Position numbers and translations under genes: made by a program
From: Actinomadura alba
Lineage (GTDB): Bacteria > Actinomycetota > Actinomycetes > Streptosporangiales > Streptosporangiaceae
Direction: 5' to 3'
DNA length: 64,000 bases
Assembly: GCF_014323705.1 (NCBI RefSeq)
Contig: NZ_JABVEC010000014.1
Span: forward strand, 124,001 to 188,000
Notes under the pieces: model-generated
Told to the model about the DNA's origin: nothing
Database searches by the model: none
What the model saw: only the letters and a program-made list of their open reading frames with translations
In this document: piece after piece, positions 29,053-37,285 of the stretch
Position numbering within the stretch: position 1 is the stretch's first letter
How the letters are laid out: the number at the start of each line of letters is the position of its first letter

Positions 29053-29444
29053 GATGCGTACCGGTTTCCCCTAGGCCCTGGTGACAGACGGGTCACTCCC
29101 AGGCTAGCGAGGGGGTAGGACAGGATTGTCCCGAACGAAGCCTCCCCCGCTCGCCACACTCCCGAGACCGTACACGTGTTCGAAGTATGGCCGCGACCGG
29201 AACCACCGGAGTGGTTCGGTCCTCGCCGCGGGGAGCCCGTACGGCCCGGCACGCGATCTCACCGGCGGCATGAGGGAAGATGAGAGGGCCGTCGACGAGA
29301 GGATCACCGCATGGACGACCGGCGGACGGCATTCGCCGAGCTCGAGACGGCGAACCGGTCGAACCGGCGGCGGCGACCTCGTCACGCCCCGCTGCCCGAG
29401 CCGCCCACCTGGCCGCAGGCGTTCGTCAACGACTGGAGGAGCAC
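29053..29444. other. Divergent promoter region uvrA / MBL-fold hydrolase
   Basis: 392 bases with no convincing gene. An open frame runs through it into the MBL-fold gene, but it shows no family similarity and a better start exists at 29445. The only feature I recognise is the LexA-like site at 29168-29183. Confidence 0.5.
29168..29183. promoter_or_regulatory. Imperfect LexA (SOS) box upstream of uvrA
   Basis: On the minus strand it reads TCGAACACGTGTACGG, matching 10 of 12 fixed positions of the actinobacterial LexA consensus TCGAAC-N4-GTTCGA. The first half-site is perfect and the second has two mismatches. uvrA is SOS-regulated in related bacteria, which supports the call. Confidence 0.45.
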
Positions 29445-30110
29445 ATGACCTACACCGGAGATGTCCAGGTCGGCGGCGCGCCCGACGTCCGCGAACTGCC
29501 GGGCCTCACCGTGACCAAGGTCGCCGTCGGACCGTACGACAACAACGCTTACATCCTGCGCTGCGCCGCCACGGGCGAGCAGTTGCTCATCGACGCCGCC
29601 AACGAGGGCACCCGGCTGCTCGAACTGATCGGCGACGGCCCGCTCGGCCGGATCGTCACCACCCACCGGCACCAGGACCACTGGCAGGCGCTCGGCCAGG
29701 TCGCCGAGGCGACGCACGCCCCCCTCGTCGCGCACCCGCACGACGCGGAGGTGTTCCCGATACCGGTCGGCGAGTACGTGGAGAACGGCGACACCGTACG
29801 TGTGGGCCGGTCCAGCCTGGAGGTCATCCATCTGCGCGGCCACACGCCGGGATCCATCGCGCTGCTGTACGACGCCGGCGGCGAGCTGACCGAATCCCCG
29901 CACCTGTTCACCGGCGACAGCCTGTTCCCCGGCGGCGTCGGCAACACGTGGGGAGACCGTTCGCTGTTCAACCAGCTGCTCACCGACGTGACCGAGCGGG
30001 TCTTCGACCGGTTGCCGGACACGACCTGGGTCTATCCCGGTCACGGCAAGGACACCACGCTGGGGAAGGAACGGCCCGCCATCCCCGAGTGGCGCAACCG
30101 CGGCTGGTAG
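29445..30110 (+). CDS. MBL-fold metallo-hydrolase (glyoxalase II-like)
   Basis: 221 aa from ATG 29445, chosen because GGAGGAG lies just upstream and homology-like sequence begins there. The metal-binding motif THRHQDHW (HxHxDH, about residues 74-80) is present. Later ligands are in 'LRGHTPGSIALLY', 'LFTGDSLFPGGVG' and 'VYPGHGKDTTLG'. This fits a glyoxalase II-type thioester hydrolase or similar; substrate unknown. Hydrolases of this type next to uvrA are common in actinomycetes, from memory. Confidence 0.8.
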   Translation: MTYTGDVQVGGAPDVRELPGLTVTKVAVGPYDNNAYILRCAATGEQLLIDAANEGTRLLELIGDGPLGRIVTTHRHQDHWQALGQVAEATHAPLVAHPHDAEVFPIPVGEYVENGDTVRVGRSSLEVIHLRGHTPGSIALLYDAGGELTESPHLFTGDSLFPGGVGNTWGDRSLFNQLLTDVTERVFDRLPDTTWVYPGHGKDTTLGKERPAIPEWRNRGW

Positions 30111-30514
30111 AGCGAATTCCCCGTCTTTGCCCGGGCCCGGGGCCCGGACGGCCCGGACAGTCCGCGACCACCTGGGGCCAGCTGGGACTATCTGGATCAA
30201 TCGCGCGGAAAACCACTCGCGCTCGCGGTCGTCCGGTCCTACCTTGATCTTCGGATGCTGTTCTGAGCAGCGCCCCGGCATCGCCGGTCGGCGTTCTGCG
30301 CATCGTGGCGTCCCAACCGTGGCCGGGTTCCGACCCTGAGGTTCGACTCCTCACGCGGGCGGCGCTCTTCGCCTCGCCACCTCGGTGGCATCGGGTCGCA
30401 CGGCTCTGCGGGCTCCCGGCTTCGCCGGGGACGCCCCCGCCCTGCCCCCGCGGGCGAGGGGTGCCGCCCGTCCCGGATCAGATCCGGTCACCCGAGTCAT
30501 CACGGAGGTGGGCC
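30111..30514. other. Intergenic region with GC hairpins
   Basis: 404 bases without a supported gene. A CCGGGCC-CGG-GGCCCGG hairpin (30131-30147) just after the MBL-fold gene may terminate it. A second small hairpin, CCCGGC-TTC-GCCGGG, lies at 30415-30429. Open frames here lack ribosome-binding sites and family resemblance. Confidence 0.4.
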
Positions 30515-31204
30515 ATGGCACATGTGACGGTGATGGAGTGGCAGCGGGTCCTGCTGTTCGTCGACGGCCGCCTGGATCGGGTGCTGGAGCCCGGGCGGCA
30601 CCGCTACCGGGCGAAGCGCTCGGAACTCGTGACCGTGGAGATGCGGCCGCGCCTGCTCAACGTCAACGGCCAGGAGGTCATCACCCAGGACGGCATCACG
30701 GTCCGGGTCAGCGTGGTCGTGAGCTGGGTGGTCGCCGACCCGGTGGTCTTCACGACGGGCGCCGAGTCCACGCAGCTCGTTCTGTACGCCGCCGTCCAGG
30801 AGGCGATGCGGGACTCGGTGTCCACCGCGACGCTGGAGGACCTGCTCACCGAGCGCGTCCGGCTGTCCTCGGGGCTCGTCGAGGTCCTGGCCGAGCGCGC
30901 GGCCCCTCTCGGCATCTCCGTGACGGAGGCTCGCGCACGCGATCTGATGCTGCCGGGCGAGCTGCGCCGCGCCGCGCAGGAGACCCTGCTCGCCCGCGAG
31001 CACGGACGTGCGGAACTGGAGCGGGCACGCGGTGAGGCGGCGGCTCTGCGATCGCTGGCCAACACCGCCCGGTTGCTCGAGGAGCACCCGGCGCTGCTGC
31101 ACCTGCGCACCCTCCAGGTCGCCGGCGGACCGGGCACCCGCGTCGTCCTGGACTCCCGTTCCCTCTCCACGCCGGACCGGCCCACCCGGCCGGACACGGA
31201 ATAG
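30515..31204 (+). CDS. SPFH/Band 7 (slipin-like) domain protein
   Basis: 229 aa from ATG 30515, which has GGAGG upstream; the longer frame from 30305 is rejected. Residues 1-150 form a Band 7 domain: 'LEPGRHRYRAK', 'VNGQEVITQDGITVRVSVVVSWVVADP' and 'LLTERVRLSSGLVEVLAERAAPLGISV'. An alanine/glutamate-rich helix follows. Unlike typical slipins, no N-terminal membrane segment is visible, so it may be peripheral or cytoplasmic. SPFH proteins scaffold membrane domains or proteases. No partner gene is evident; the next gene is convergent. Confidence 0.78.
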   Translation: MAHVTVMEWQRVLLFVDGRLDRVLEPGRHRYRAKRSELVTVEMRPRLLNVNGQEVITQDGITVRVSVVVSWVVADPVVFTTGAESTQLVLYAAVQEAMRDSVSTATLEDLLTERVRLSSGLVEVLAERAAPLGISVTEARARDLMLPGELRRAAQETLLAREHGRAELERARGEAAALRSLANTARLLEEHPALLHLRTLQVAGGPGTRVVLDSRSLSTPDRPTRPDTE

Positions 31205-31236
31205 GTTCACGTCCGCGACCCTTCGTCCATGAAGGG

Positions 31237-32118
31237 TCAGCGGGCCGTGATCTCGGTTCCGCGGGCGAGCAGGAGTACGACGTCGACCGCGGCGACGGCG
31301 ATCGTCGCCGCGAAGGGCAATCGCGGAGAGCGGCCGCCCAGCGCGAGCCCGGCGGCGGTGAGCGCGCCCGCCACCGCCAGCGCGACCCAGCTCGCGACGC
31401 CGGGAGATCCCGACGGGCCGAGGACGAGCAGCCCGGACGCTGCCAGCAGCGGCACGGGAACCAGCAGTCGCACTCCGGCCGCGCCGAGCCGCTGCGGCCA
31501 GCCGCGTACGCCGGTGGCCAGGTCGGCGGGGATGTCCGGCAGCACGTTGGCCAGATGCGCCCCGCAGCCGAGGGACGCCGCCGCGAGGACGGCCCACCAG
31601 GCCGGCCACGGCCGTCCCGGCAGCCCGAGCGTCACGAACGGCGGCAGGATGCCGAACCCGATCGCGTACGGCAGCCATGACAGCACGGTGGCCTTCAGCC
31701 CGAGGTCATAGGCCCACGCCGCGGCGACGCCGGTCAGGTGCACCGCGCCCGCCAGGGGCCCGGAGGCCAGGGACAGCGGTACGCACAGCACGAGGGCGAC
31801 GACGGCGGCGGTGCGCACCGTGCGCGCGCTCACCATCCCGCCGACGATGGGCTTGCCGGTCCGCCCGGCCCGCGTGTCCCGGTCCGCGTCCACCGCGTCG
31901 TTGCACCAGCCGATCGACAGCTGACCAGTGAGGATCGCCACCGCGACCAGCACGCATCCGCTCGCGCCGCGGCCGCTCGCCACGGCGAGGGCCGTGACGA
32001 GAACGGTCACCGCCACGGTCGGCTCGGGGTGGCAGGCGCGCAGCAGCCCGACGGCCGCCGCCGTACCCTGCCCGGCCCGCGAGCCGAGTTCCCGCCCAGG
32101 TGACCCGCCGACCGTCAT
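31237..32118 (-). CDS. UbiA-family prenyltransferase
   Basis: 293 aa from ATG 32118. It is an integral membrane protein with about eight hydrophobic segments. The first Asp motif is 'WCNDAVDADRDTRAGR' (NDxxDxxxD) and the second is 'LPDIPADLATG', both needed to bind Mg-prenyl diphosphate. UbiA enzymes prenylate aromatic or other acceptors. It is divergent from a type III polyketide synthase gene, so prenylation of that phenolic product is an attractive inference. Alternatively it could serve quinone or lipid synthesis. The long frame extending upstream to 33453 is an antisense artefact of the PKS gene. Confidence 0.85.
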   Translation of the reverse strand: MTVGGSPGRELGSRAGQGTAAAVGLLRACHPEPTVAVTVLVTALAVASGRGASGCVLVAVAILTGQLSIGWCNDAVDADRDTRAGRTGKPIVGGMVSARTVRTAAVVALVLCVPLSLASGPLAGAVHLTGVAAAWAYDLGLKATVLSWLPYAIGFGILPPFVTLGLPGRPWPAWWAVLAAASLGCGAHLANVLPDIPADLATGVRGWPQRLGAAGVRLLVPVPLLAASGLLVLGPSGSPGVASWVALAVAGALTAAGLALGGRSPRLPFAATIAVAAVDVVLLLARGTEITAR

Positions 32119-32121
32119 GGC

Positions 32122-32189
32122 GTCGATCGTAGGCGCGAACGGCGATCGTAGGCGTGACCGGCGACCGTGGGCGTGACCGGCGACCGCGG
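32122..32189. repeat. 19-bp tandem repeat in the ubiA/PKS divergent region
   Basis: Three full units and one partial unit of GGCGATCGTAGGCGTGACC (starts 32122, 32141, 32160, 32179; a few mismatches). It sits immediately upstream of the UbiA-family start, between it and the PKS gene. It may set promoter spacing or bind a regulator repeatedly. Confidence 0.65.
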
Positions 32190-32274
32190 TCCGCCCGCTC
32201 GACCGCGTGAGGCTTGCCGGTCCGCGAACGGGGGCAGTAAGGGGAGTGTCCGCTCCTGCGACCCCAGGGGACAC

Positions 32275-33357
32275 ATGAGCCGAATCGCCGCCGTCCACGG
32301 CGCCCTTCCCTCCCATCGCTACACCCAGGCCGAGATCACGGATGCCTTCGCACGCATCTGCCTGCCGGAAGGCGCCGACCGGCGGCTGCTCGACCGGCTG
32401 CACGCCGGAGCACGGGTCGGCCACCGCAACCTCGTCCTGCCGATCGACGAGTACGCGAAGCTCGACGGCTTCGGCGCGGCGAACGACATCTTCATCGAGG
32501 CCGCGGTCGAGCTGGGCGCCGAGGCGATAGGCGGCGCACTCGACGCGGCCGGCCTCGTACCGGCCGACGTCGACATGATCATGTGCACCTCGGTGACCGG
32601 CATCGCGGCGCCTTCGATCGACGCGAGGCTGGTCGGCCGGCTCGGCCTGCGCCGGGACATCAAGCGGGTCCCGGTGTTCGGCCTCGGCTGTGTCGCGGGC
32701 GCGGCCGGGATCGCCCGGCTGCACGACTACCTGCGCGGCCACCCCGGCGAGGTCGCCCTGCTGCTCTCGGTCGAGCTCTGCTCCCTCACCCTGCAGCCCG
32801 ACGACGCCTCCATTCCCAACCTGGTCGCCGGCGCGCTCTTCGGCGACGGCGCGGCCGCCGTCGTGGCCTGCGGGCACGAGCGGCCGTCCAAGACAGCCGG
32901 CCCGTCCGCCGGCCCGTCCGCCGGCCCGTCCGTCATGGCGAGCCGCAGTCATCTCTATCCCGACTCCGAGCGGATCATGGGCTGGGACGTCGGTGACCGC
33001 GGCTTCCGGGTGGTGCTCGACGCGGGCGTTCCCGATGTCGTGCGCGCCCACCTGGCCGACGACGTGCACCGGTTCCTCGGCGACCACGGCCTCACCATCG
33101 ACGACGTGACGGCCTGGGTCTGCCATCCCGGCGGCCCGAAGGTCCTGGAGGCCGTCGCCGAGAGCCTGCGGTTGCCCGCGGGCGCGCTCGACCTGACATG
33201 GAGCTCCCTGACCGAGACCGGCAACCTGTCCTCCTCGTCGGTGCTCCACGTCCTGCGGGACACTCTCACCATGCGTCCACCGCCCGCGGGCTCCTGGGGG
33301 CTGCTCCTCGCGATGGGCCCCGGATTCTGTTCCGAACTCGTCCTTCTGCGCTGGTAG
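32275..33357 (+). CDS. Type III polyketide synthase
   Basis: 360 aa homodimeric chalcone/stilbene-synthase-fold enzyme. The catalytic triad is visible: Cys139 in '[10 protein letters not shown]', His284 in 'VCHPGGPKV' and Asn317 in 'ETGNLSSSS'. It condenses an acyl-CoA starter with malonyl-CoA. A short Pro-Ser-Ala-Gly repeat lies near residue 207. Together with the downstream methyltransferase and flavoprotein it matches the srsABC-type layout for alkylresorcinol/phenolic lipids. The ribosome-binding site is weak (AGGGG). The methyltransferase follows after seven bases. Confidence 0.9.
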   Translation: MSRIAAVHGALPSHRYTQAEITDAFARICLPEGADRRLLDRLHAGARVGHRNLVLPIDEYAKLDGFGAANDIFIEAAVELGAEAIGGALDAAGLVPADVDMIMCTSVTGIAAPSIDARLVGRLGLRRDIKRVPVFGLGCVAGAAGIARLHDYLRGHPGEVALLLSVELCSLTLQPDDASIPNLVAGALFGDGAAAVVACGHERPSKTAGPSAGPSAGPSVMASRSHLYPDSERIMGWDVGDRGFRVVLDAGVPDVVRAHLADDVHRFLGDHGLTIDDVTAWVCHPGGPKVLEAVAESLRLPAGALDLTWSSLTETGNLSSSSVLHVLRDTLTMRPPPAGSWGLLLAMGPGFCSELVLLRW

Positions 33358-33364
33358 GAGCCTG

Positions 33365-33943
33365 ATGTCCTGGCAGCTTTCGTCGTGGTGTCTCCTGCTC
33401 GTGCTCCTCATCGGCGCCGAGCGTCTCGCCGAGCTGGTCGTCGCCCGCCGCAACGAGCGGTGGAGCCTGTCGCGCGGAGGGCTGGTGACCGGCCAGGGAC
33501 ACTATCCGTGGATGGTCGTCCTGCACAGCGGTCTGCTCCTGGGCTGCCTCCTCGAGGCCGGCCTGGCCGGGCGTACGTTCGCCCCGGCGCTCGGGTGGCC
33601 GATGCTCGTGCTCGTCGTCGCCGCGCAGGGGCTCCGCTGGTGGTGCATCGGTGCGCTCGGGCGGCGGTGGAACACCAAGGTCATCGTGGTGCCCGGCCTG
33701 CCGCCGGTGACGAGCGGGCCGTACCGGTTCCGGCGGCTGCGCCACCCCAACTACGTGGCGGTGGCCGTCGAGGGCGCGGCCCTGCCTCTGGTGTACGGAG
33801 GGTGGGTGACGGCCGCGGCGTTCACCGTGCTCAACGCCGTGTTGATGGTGGTGCGGATCCGCTGTGAGAACGCGGCCCTGTCCTCGCTGCCCCCGGCCGC
33901 CGATCCGGTACGGGCGCGGAGCGCGGGCCCGGCGCGGGCGTGA
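33365..33943 (+). CDS. Isoprenylcysteine-carboxyl-methyltransferase-family membrane methyltransferase
   Basis: 192 aa. It has four to five hydrophobic segments and the ICMT/phospholipid-methyltransferase core: 'GLRWWCIGALGRRWNTKVIVVPG', then 'SGPYRFRRLRHPNYVAVAVEG', with the conserved RHPNY. In the PKS context it most likely O- or C-methylates the polyketide phenol, as SrsB does. AGGAG spans the PKS stop, and its own stop overlaps the next start (GTGA). Confidence 0.85.
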   Translation: MSWQLSSWCLLLVLLIGAERLAELVVARRNERWSLSRGGLVTGQGHYPWMVVLHSGLLLGCLLEAGLAGRTFAPALGWPMLVLVVAAQGLRWWCIGALGRRWNTKVIVVPGLPPVTSGPYRFRRLRHPNYVAVAVEGAALPLVYGGWVTAAAFTVLNAVLMVVRIRCENAALSSLPPAADPVRARSAGPARA

Positions 33944-34953
33944 TCGACGTCCTCGTCGCCGGCGGCGGGCCGGCCGGCCTGGGCACCGCGATCCACGCCG
34001 CGCTGGCCGGGATGGAGGCGGTCGTCGTCGAGCCGCGTGCCGTACCCATCGACAAGGCGTGCGGCGAGGGGCTGATGCCCAGCGGCGTAGCGGCTCTTCG
34101 ATCGCTCGGCGTGGACGTCGGCGGGGCGCGGCTGCGCGGGATTCGCTATCTCGACGAACGCCGTCAGGTGGAGGCGACGTTCGGCGACGGCCACGGGCTC
34201 GGCGTGCGCCGCACCGACCTGCACGCCGCGCTGCACCGGCGGGCGGAGGACCTCGGGGTGAAAGTCCTGCCCGGTCACGTGGACGGTGTGCGGCAGAGTC
34301 GGGACGAGATCGAGGCCGCAGGACTGCGGGCCCGCTGGCTGGTCGCCGCGGACGGGCTGCACTCCCCGCTGCGCCGCCGGCTCGGGCTGGAGCTTCCCGA
34401 CCGGCGGCCACGGCGGTACGGGCTCCGGAGGCACTACCGGATCGCACCCTGGACCGAGTTCGTGGAGGTCCACTGGGCTGCGGGGGGCGAGGCGTACGTG
34501 ACTCCGGTGGGCGAGAACCTCGTGGGTGTCGCCGTGCTGAGCTCACGACGGCGCGGTTACGCGGAGCATCTCGCTGAGTTCCCCGCTCTCCTCGCGCGGC
34601 TGGACGGGCCGGGCGGGTCACGGACGCGCGGTGCCGGGCCCCTGCGCCAGCGGGTGCGCACGCGGGTGGCCGGACGCGTGCTGCTGGTCGGCGACGCCGC
34701 CGGTTACACGGACGCGCTCACCGGCGAGGGCGTGTCGCTGGCACTGCACTCGGCCGAGGCGCTGGTGCGCTGCCTTCGGGCGAACGCCCCGCAGGACTAC
34801 GAGAACGCCTGGCGGCGCCTGTCCCGGCGGCACCGGCTGCTCACCGGCGCGCTGCTCGCGGCACGTCACCGTCCCGCGTCCGCGCGACTGATCGTGCCGG
34901 CTGCGCGACGCCTGCCCGTCGTGTTCACGGCGGCGGTCCGGGCGCTCGGCTGA
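33940..34953 (+). CDS. FAD-dependent monooxygenase / geranylgeranyl-reductase-type flavoprotein
   Basis: 337 aa, GTG start coupled to the methyltransferase. Motifs: FAD-binding 'VLVAGGGPAGLGTAIHAALAG' (about 4-24); 'CGEGLMPSGVAALRSLGV', typical of the geranylgeranyl-reductase/PHBH fold; 'VAADGLHSPLRRRLGL'; and 'LLVGDAAGYTDALTGEGV', which binds the flavin ribityl chain. It probably hydroxylates or oxidises the polyketide phenol to a quinone, by analogy with SrsC. It ends the plus-strand operon. Confidence 0.85.
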   Translation: MIDVLVAGGGPAGLGTAIHAALAGMEAVVVEPRAVPIDKACGEGLMPSGVAALRSLGVDVGGARLRGIRYLDERRQVEATFGDGHGLGVRRTDLHAALHRRAEDLGVKVLPGHVDGVRQSRDEIEAAGLRARWLVAADGLHSPLRRRLGLELPDRRPRRYGLRRHYRIAPWTEFVEVHWAAGGEAYVTPVGENLVGVAVLSSRRRGYAEHLAEFPALLARLDGPGGSRTRGAGPLRQRVRTRVAGRVLLVGDAAGYTDALTGEGVSLALHSAEALVRCLRANAPQDYENAWRRLSRRHRLLTGALLAARHRPASARLIVPAARRLPVVFTAAVRALG

Positions 34954-34983
34954 CGAGCCCGCCGAACCGCCGCGTGCGGGCGA

Positions 34984-35478
34984 TCAGCAACCGCAGTACG
35001 CGGAGGTGGGCACGGTGAGCTCGTCGACCGGGGATCGCACGAGTCCTCCGCCCGCCGTCCGGACCGGAAATCCCTCGCGGACCCAGTACTCGAAGCCGCC
35101 GATCATCTCCTTGACGCGGTAACCGAGCCGGGCGAACTCGAGCGCGGCCCTGGTCGCGCCGTTGCACCCCGGGCCCCGGCAGTAGGTCACGATGACGGCG
35201 CCCGCCGGCACCAGATCGCCCGCCAGGCCGGCGATCTCGGCGGTGGGCAGGTGCAGCGCGTGCGGCAGATGGCCCTGTGCCCACGACTCGGCGCTGCGGG
35301 AGTCCACGGCCACGGTGCCCGTCGCACCGGATTCGAGATCGGCGTGCACGTCGCTGACATCGGTCTCGAAGGACAGGCGGGCGGCGAAGTGAGCCGCGGC
35401 GGCCGAGGCGGGGGCGGCATCGGTTGCGAGATGCTCACCGGGGCCGGAAGCGCGGCGGGCCTGGACCTTTGCGTCCAC
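34984..35478 (-). CDS. Rhodanese-like domain protein
   Basis: About 130-165 aa. The single rhodanese domain has 'VDSRSAESWAQGHLPHALHLPT' split over its first half. The active-site loop has Cys in TYCRGPGCNGATRAA, followed by 'FARLGYRVKEMIGGFEYWVREG'. It transfers sulfur, or senses redox or arsenate-like ligands. A second Cys pair, SAYCGC, ends the protein and could form a persulfide relay. The start is uncertain: homology begins near AAAHFAARLSFETDV (about 35403), with no good ATG there; GTG 35478 is the nearest in-frame start. The 5' end overlaps the remnant of a regulator on the other strand. Confidence 0.78.
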   Translation of the reverse strand: MDAKVQARRASGPGEHLATDAAPASAAAAHFAARLSFETDVSDVHADLESGATGTVAVDSRSAESWAQGHLPHALHLPTAEIAGLAGDLVPAGAVIVTYCRGPGCNGATRAALEFARLGYRVKEMIGGFEYWVREGFPVRTAGGGLVRSPVDELTVPTSAYCGC

Positions 35479-35934
35479 GTCGTCCGCAGGGACTACGGCG
35501 CGGCCGTCGCCAACGCCGTGGCCCGGCGCCTGGTCATCCAGCCGCACCGCGACGGCGGCCAGGCACAGTTCATCGAGGCGCCCGTCACCGGCGACCCGAC
35601 CGACGACCGGATCGCCAGCAGCATGCAGTGGGCGCTGGAGCACCTCGACGAGCCGCTCACCGTCGACCGGCTGGCCCGGCAGGCGCGCATGTCGCAGCGC
35701 ACCTACCTGCGGCACTTCACCCGCTGCACAGGTACGAGCCCCATGCGCTGGGTGCTGGCCCAGCGGATCCAGGCCAGCCTGCCGCTCCTGGAGAGCACCG
35801 ACGCCTCCATCGAGCGCATCGCCAAGACGGTGGGCTTCGACACCGCCGTCACCTACCGCCATCACTTCGGCCGGTCCATGCGCACGTCGCCGACCGCCTA
35901 CCGCCGCGCGTTCCACACTCGCGAGGCGAGATGA
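35420..35934 (+). pseudogene. GlxA-type AraC regulator lacking its N-terminal DJ-1/PfpI domain
   Basis: From about 35424 the sequence reads like the end of a DJ-1/PfpI domain (LTGAGSAAGLDLCVHVVRR, 'ANAVARRLVIQPHRDGGQAQ'). A complete AraC helix-turn-helix pair follows: 'LTVDRLARQARMSQRTYLRHF' and 'IERIAKTVGFDTAVTYRHHFG'. The first 150 or so residues expected of GlxA regulators are missing. In their place the other strand encodes the start of the rhodanese gene. A frame stays open to ATG 35251, so a short protein could be made, but its N-terminus is antisense rhodanese. I read it as a recombination-truncated regulator. Confidence 0.6.
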
Positions 35935-36002
35935 ACCGGGCGTCAGGTCCCCATCGCCGCGGCGTGCGTCCGAAGCGGTAGCGGCGACCTCCTGTCCAAA
36001 CT

Positions 36003-36026
36003 CGGCCATTCACTTGATTCGCACGC
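36003..36026. promoter_or_regulatory. Element shared with the second XRE locus
   Basis: CGGCCATTCACTTGATTCGC with flanks (36003-36026) matches 48199-48222 at 21 of 24 positions. Here it lies about 100 bases before an XRE-DUF397 pair; there it lies between an RsbW-like gene and another such pair. It is probably an operator for this regulator family. Confidence 0.45.
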
Positions 36027-36122
36027 GCGGCTACGGAACGTTCTCTTCCCATACCTGCTGTAGTTCTCCGCATCCGCTCCGCACATGCGGACGCCGCACG
36101 TTCATCCCCCGCGAGGTCACCT

Positions 36123-37004
36123 ATGACCAGTCCCTTCGTCCGGCGCCGACGACTCGCCACTGAGCTGCGCACGCTCCGCGAGGAAAAGGGCATGACAGCC
36201 GGCCGGCTCTCCCAGCTCCTGCACCAGTCGCGCATGAAGGTCAGCCGGCTGGAGAACGCCCATATCCGCCCGGACCTCGCCGAGATCATGAAGATCCTGG
36301 ATCTTCTCGGCGTCACCGGCGACAAGTGGAACGAGGTCGTGCGGGTCGCCCGCGACGCGGCCGAGCGCGGCTGGTGGGATTCCTTCGGCGAGGCAATGGG
36401 CCCCCGCCAGCGCCTGTACGCCGACCTGGAGTCCGGCGCGTCCGCCATCCAGGAGTACAACCAGGCCGCGATCCCCGGGGTCCTGCAGACGCCCGACTTC
36501 ACCTGGGGGTTAGTCGAACTGGACAGAGCCGAGGGCCCGCTCCGTTACGTTCCCGAACGGATGGCGCAGGCCCGGCTCCAGCGGCAGCGCGCCGTGCTCC
36601 GCCAGGACGGTCCGACGTACGACATCGTCCTCGACGAGGTCGTCGTTCGCCGGCTGACCGTTCCGGCGGCGGTCCTGCGCGCGCAGCTCCACCACCTGAT
36701 CGAGGTGGTGTCCGCCGAGCCGGGCGTCACCGTACAGGTGCTGCCGCTCGACGCCCGCGTCGAGGGTGGCCTGCTGCCCAAGTCGACCTTCGCGCTCTAC
36801 ACGTTCCCCGACCCGGAGGATCCTCGGCTGGCCGTGGTCGACACGGCCGTCACCGACCTCGTGCACACCGACCCGTGCGAGTTGGCGCGATACACGGGAC
36901 ATTACGAGCGTCTGCGGAAAAGCTCGCTGTCCCCCGCCGACAGCCTCGCCCTCCTCGGCAAGATCGCCGAGGAGCTGACCGATCAGGCAGGACCGCAGTC
37001 ATGA
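36123..37004 (+). CDS. XRE-family regulator with DUF5753 (Scr1-like), copy 1
   Basis: 293 aa. The N-terminal helix-turn-helix occupies about 10-65 (LRTLREEKGMTAGRLSQLLH, 'MKVSRLENAHIRPDLAEI'). The DUF5753 domain follows, with 'ERGWWDSFGEAMGPRQRLYADLE' and 'YNQAAIPGVLQTPDFTW'. Proteins of this type, paired with a DUF397 partner, are pleiotropic regulators in streptomycetes (Scr1/Scr2, WhiJ-like) and have been likened to antitoxin/toxin pairs. The stop overlaps the DUF397 start (ATGA). Two more copies of identical length occur at 48456 and 58607. Confidence 0.88.
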   Translation: MTSPFVRRRRLATELRTLREEKGMTAGRLSQLLHQSRMKVSRLENAHIRPDLAEIMKILDLLGVTGDKWNEVVRVARDAAERGWWDSFGEAMGPRQRLYADLESGASAIQEYNQAAIPGVLQTPDFTWGLVELDRAEGPLRYVPERMAQARLQRQRAVLRQDGPTYDIVLDEVVVRRLTVPAAVLRAQLHHLIEVVSAEPGVTVQVLPLDARVEGGLLPKSTFALYTFPDPEDPRLAVVDTAVTDLVHTDPCELARYTGHYERLRKSSLSPADSLALLGKIAEELTDQAGPQS

Positions 37005-37210
37005 CCATGACGCGTCACCGCTGGCGCAAGTCCCGCCGTAGCGACCCCGACGGGTCCTGCGTCGAAGTGGCGCCCGGACCCCGCGGCGGCGTCCGCGTCC
37101 GCGACACCAAGGCGCAAGGCGACGGGCCCGTGCTGCAGTTCAGCCGCGCCGAATGGGCCGCCTTCGTCCAGGCGGTCGATGACGGCACACTCGGCACGCA
37201 TCAGGCGTGA
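37001..37210 (+). CDS. DUF397 small partner protein, copy 1
   Basis: 69 aa. Contains the DUF397 core: 'HRWRKSRRSDPDGSCVEVA', 'GVRVRDTKAQGDGPVLQFSRAEWAAFV'. Scr2-like partner of the upstream XRE protein, translationally coupled by ATGA. Its biochemical role is unknown; it is proposed to bind its cognate XRE regulator. Confidence 0.88.
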   Translation: MTMTRHRWRKSRRSDPDGSCVEVAPGPRGGVRVRDTKAQGDGPVLQFSRAEWAAFVQAVDDGTLGTHQA

Positions 37211-37285
37211 GCTCCCCACCGATGTGATCGCGTCGGGTGGCGGCGGCCACTGGTCGTCCTTCAGGTCACCCGGTCGCCGTTCAGG

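Noticed and set aside
31237..33453. 738-codon minus-strand open frame
   Set aside because: Only the C-terminal 293 residues (UbiA) are protein-like; the rest is antisense to the type III PKS gene, which has an intact catalytic triad.
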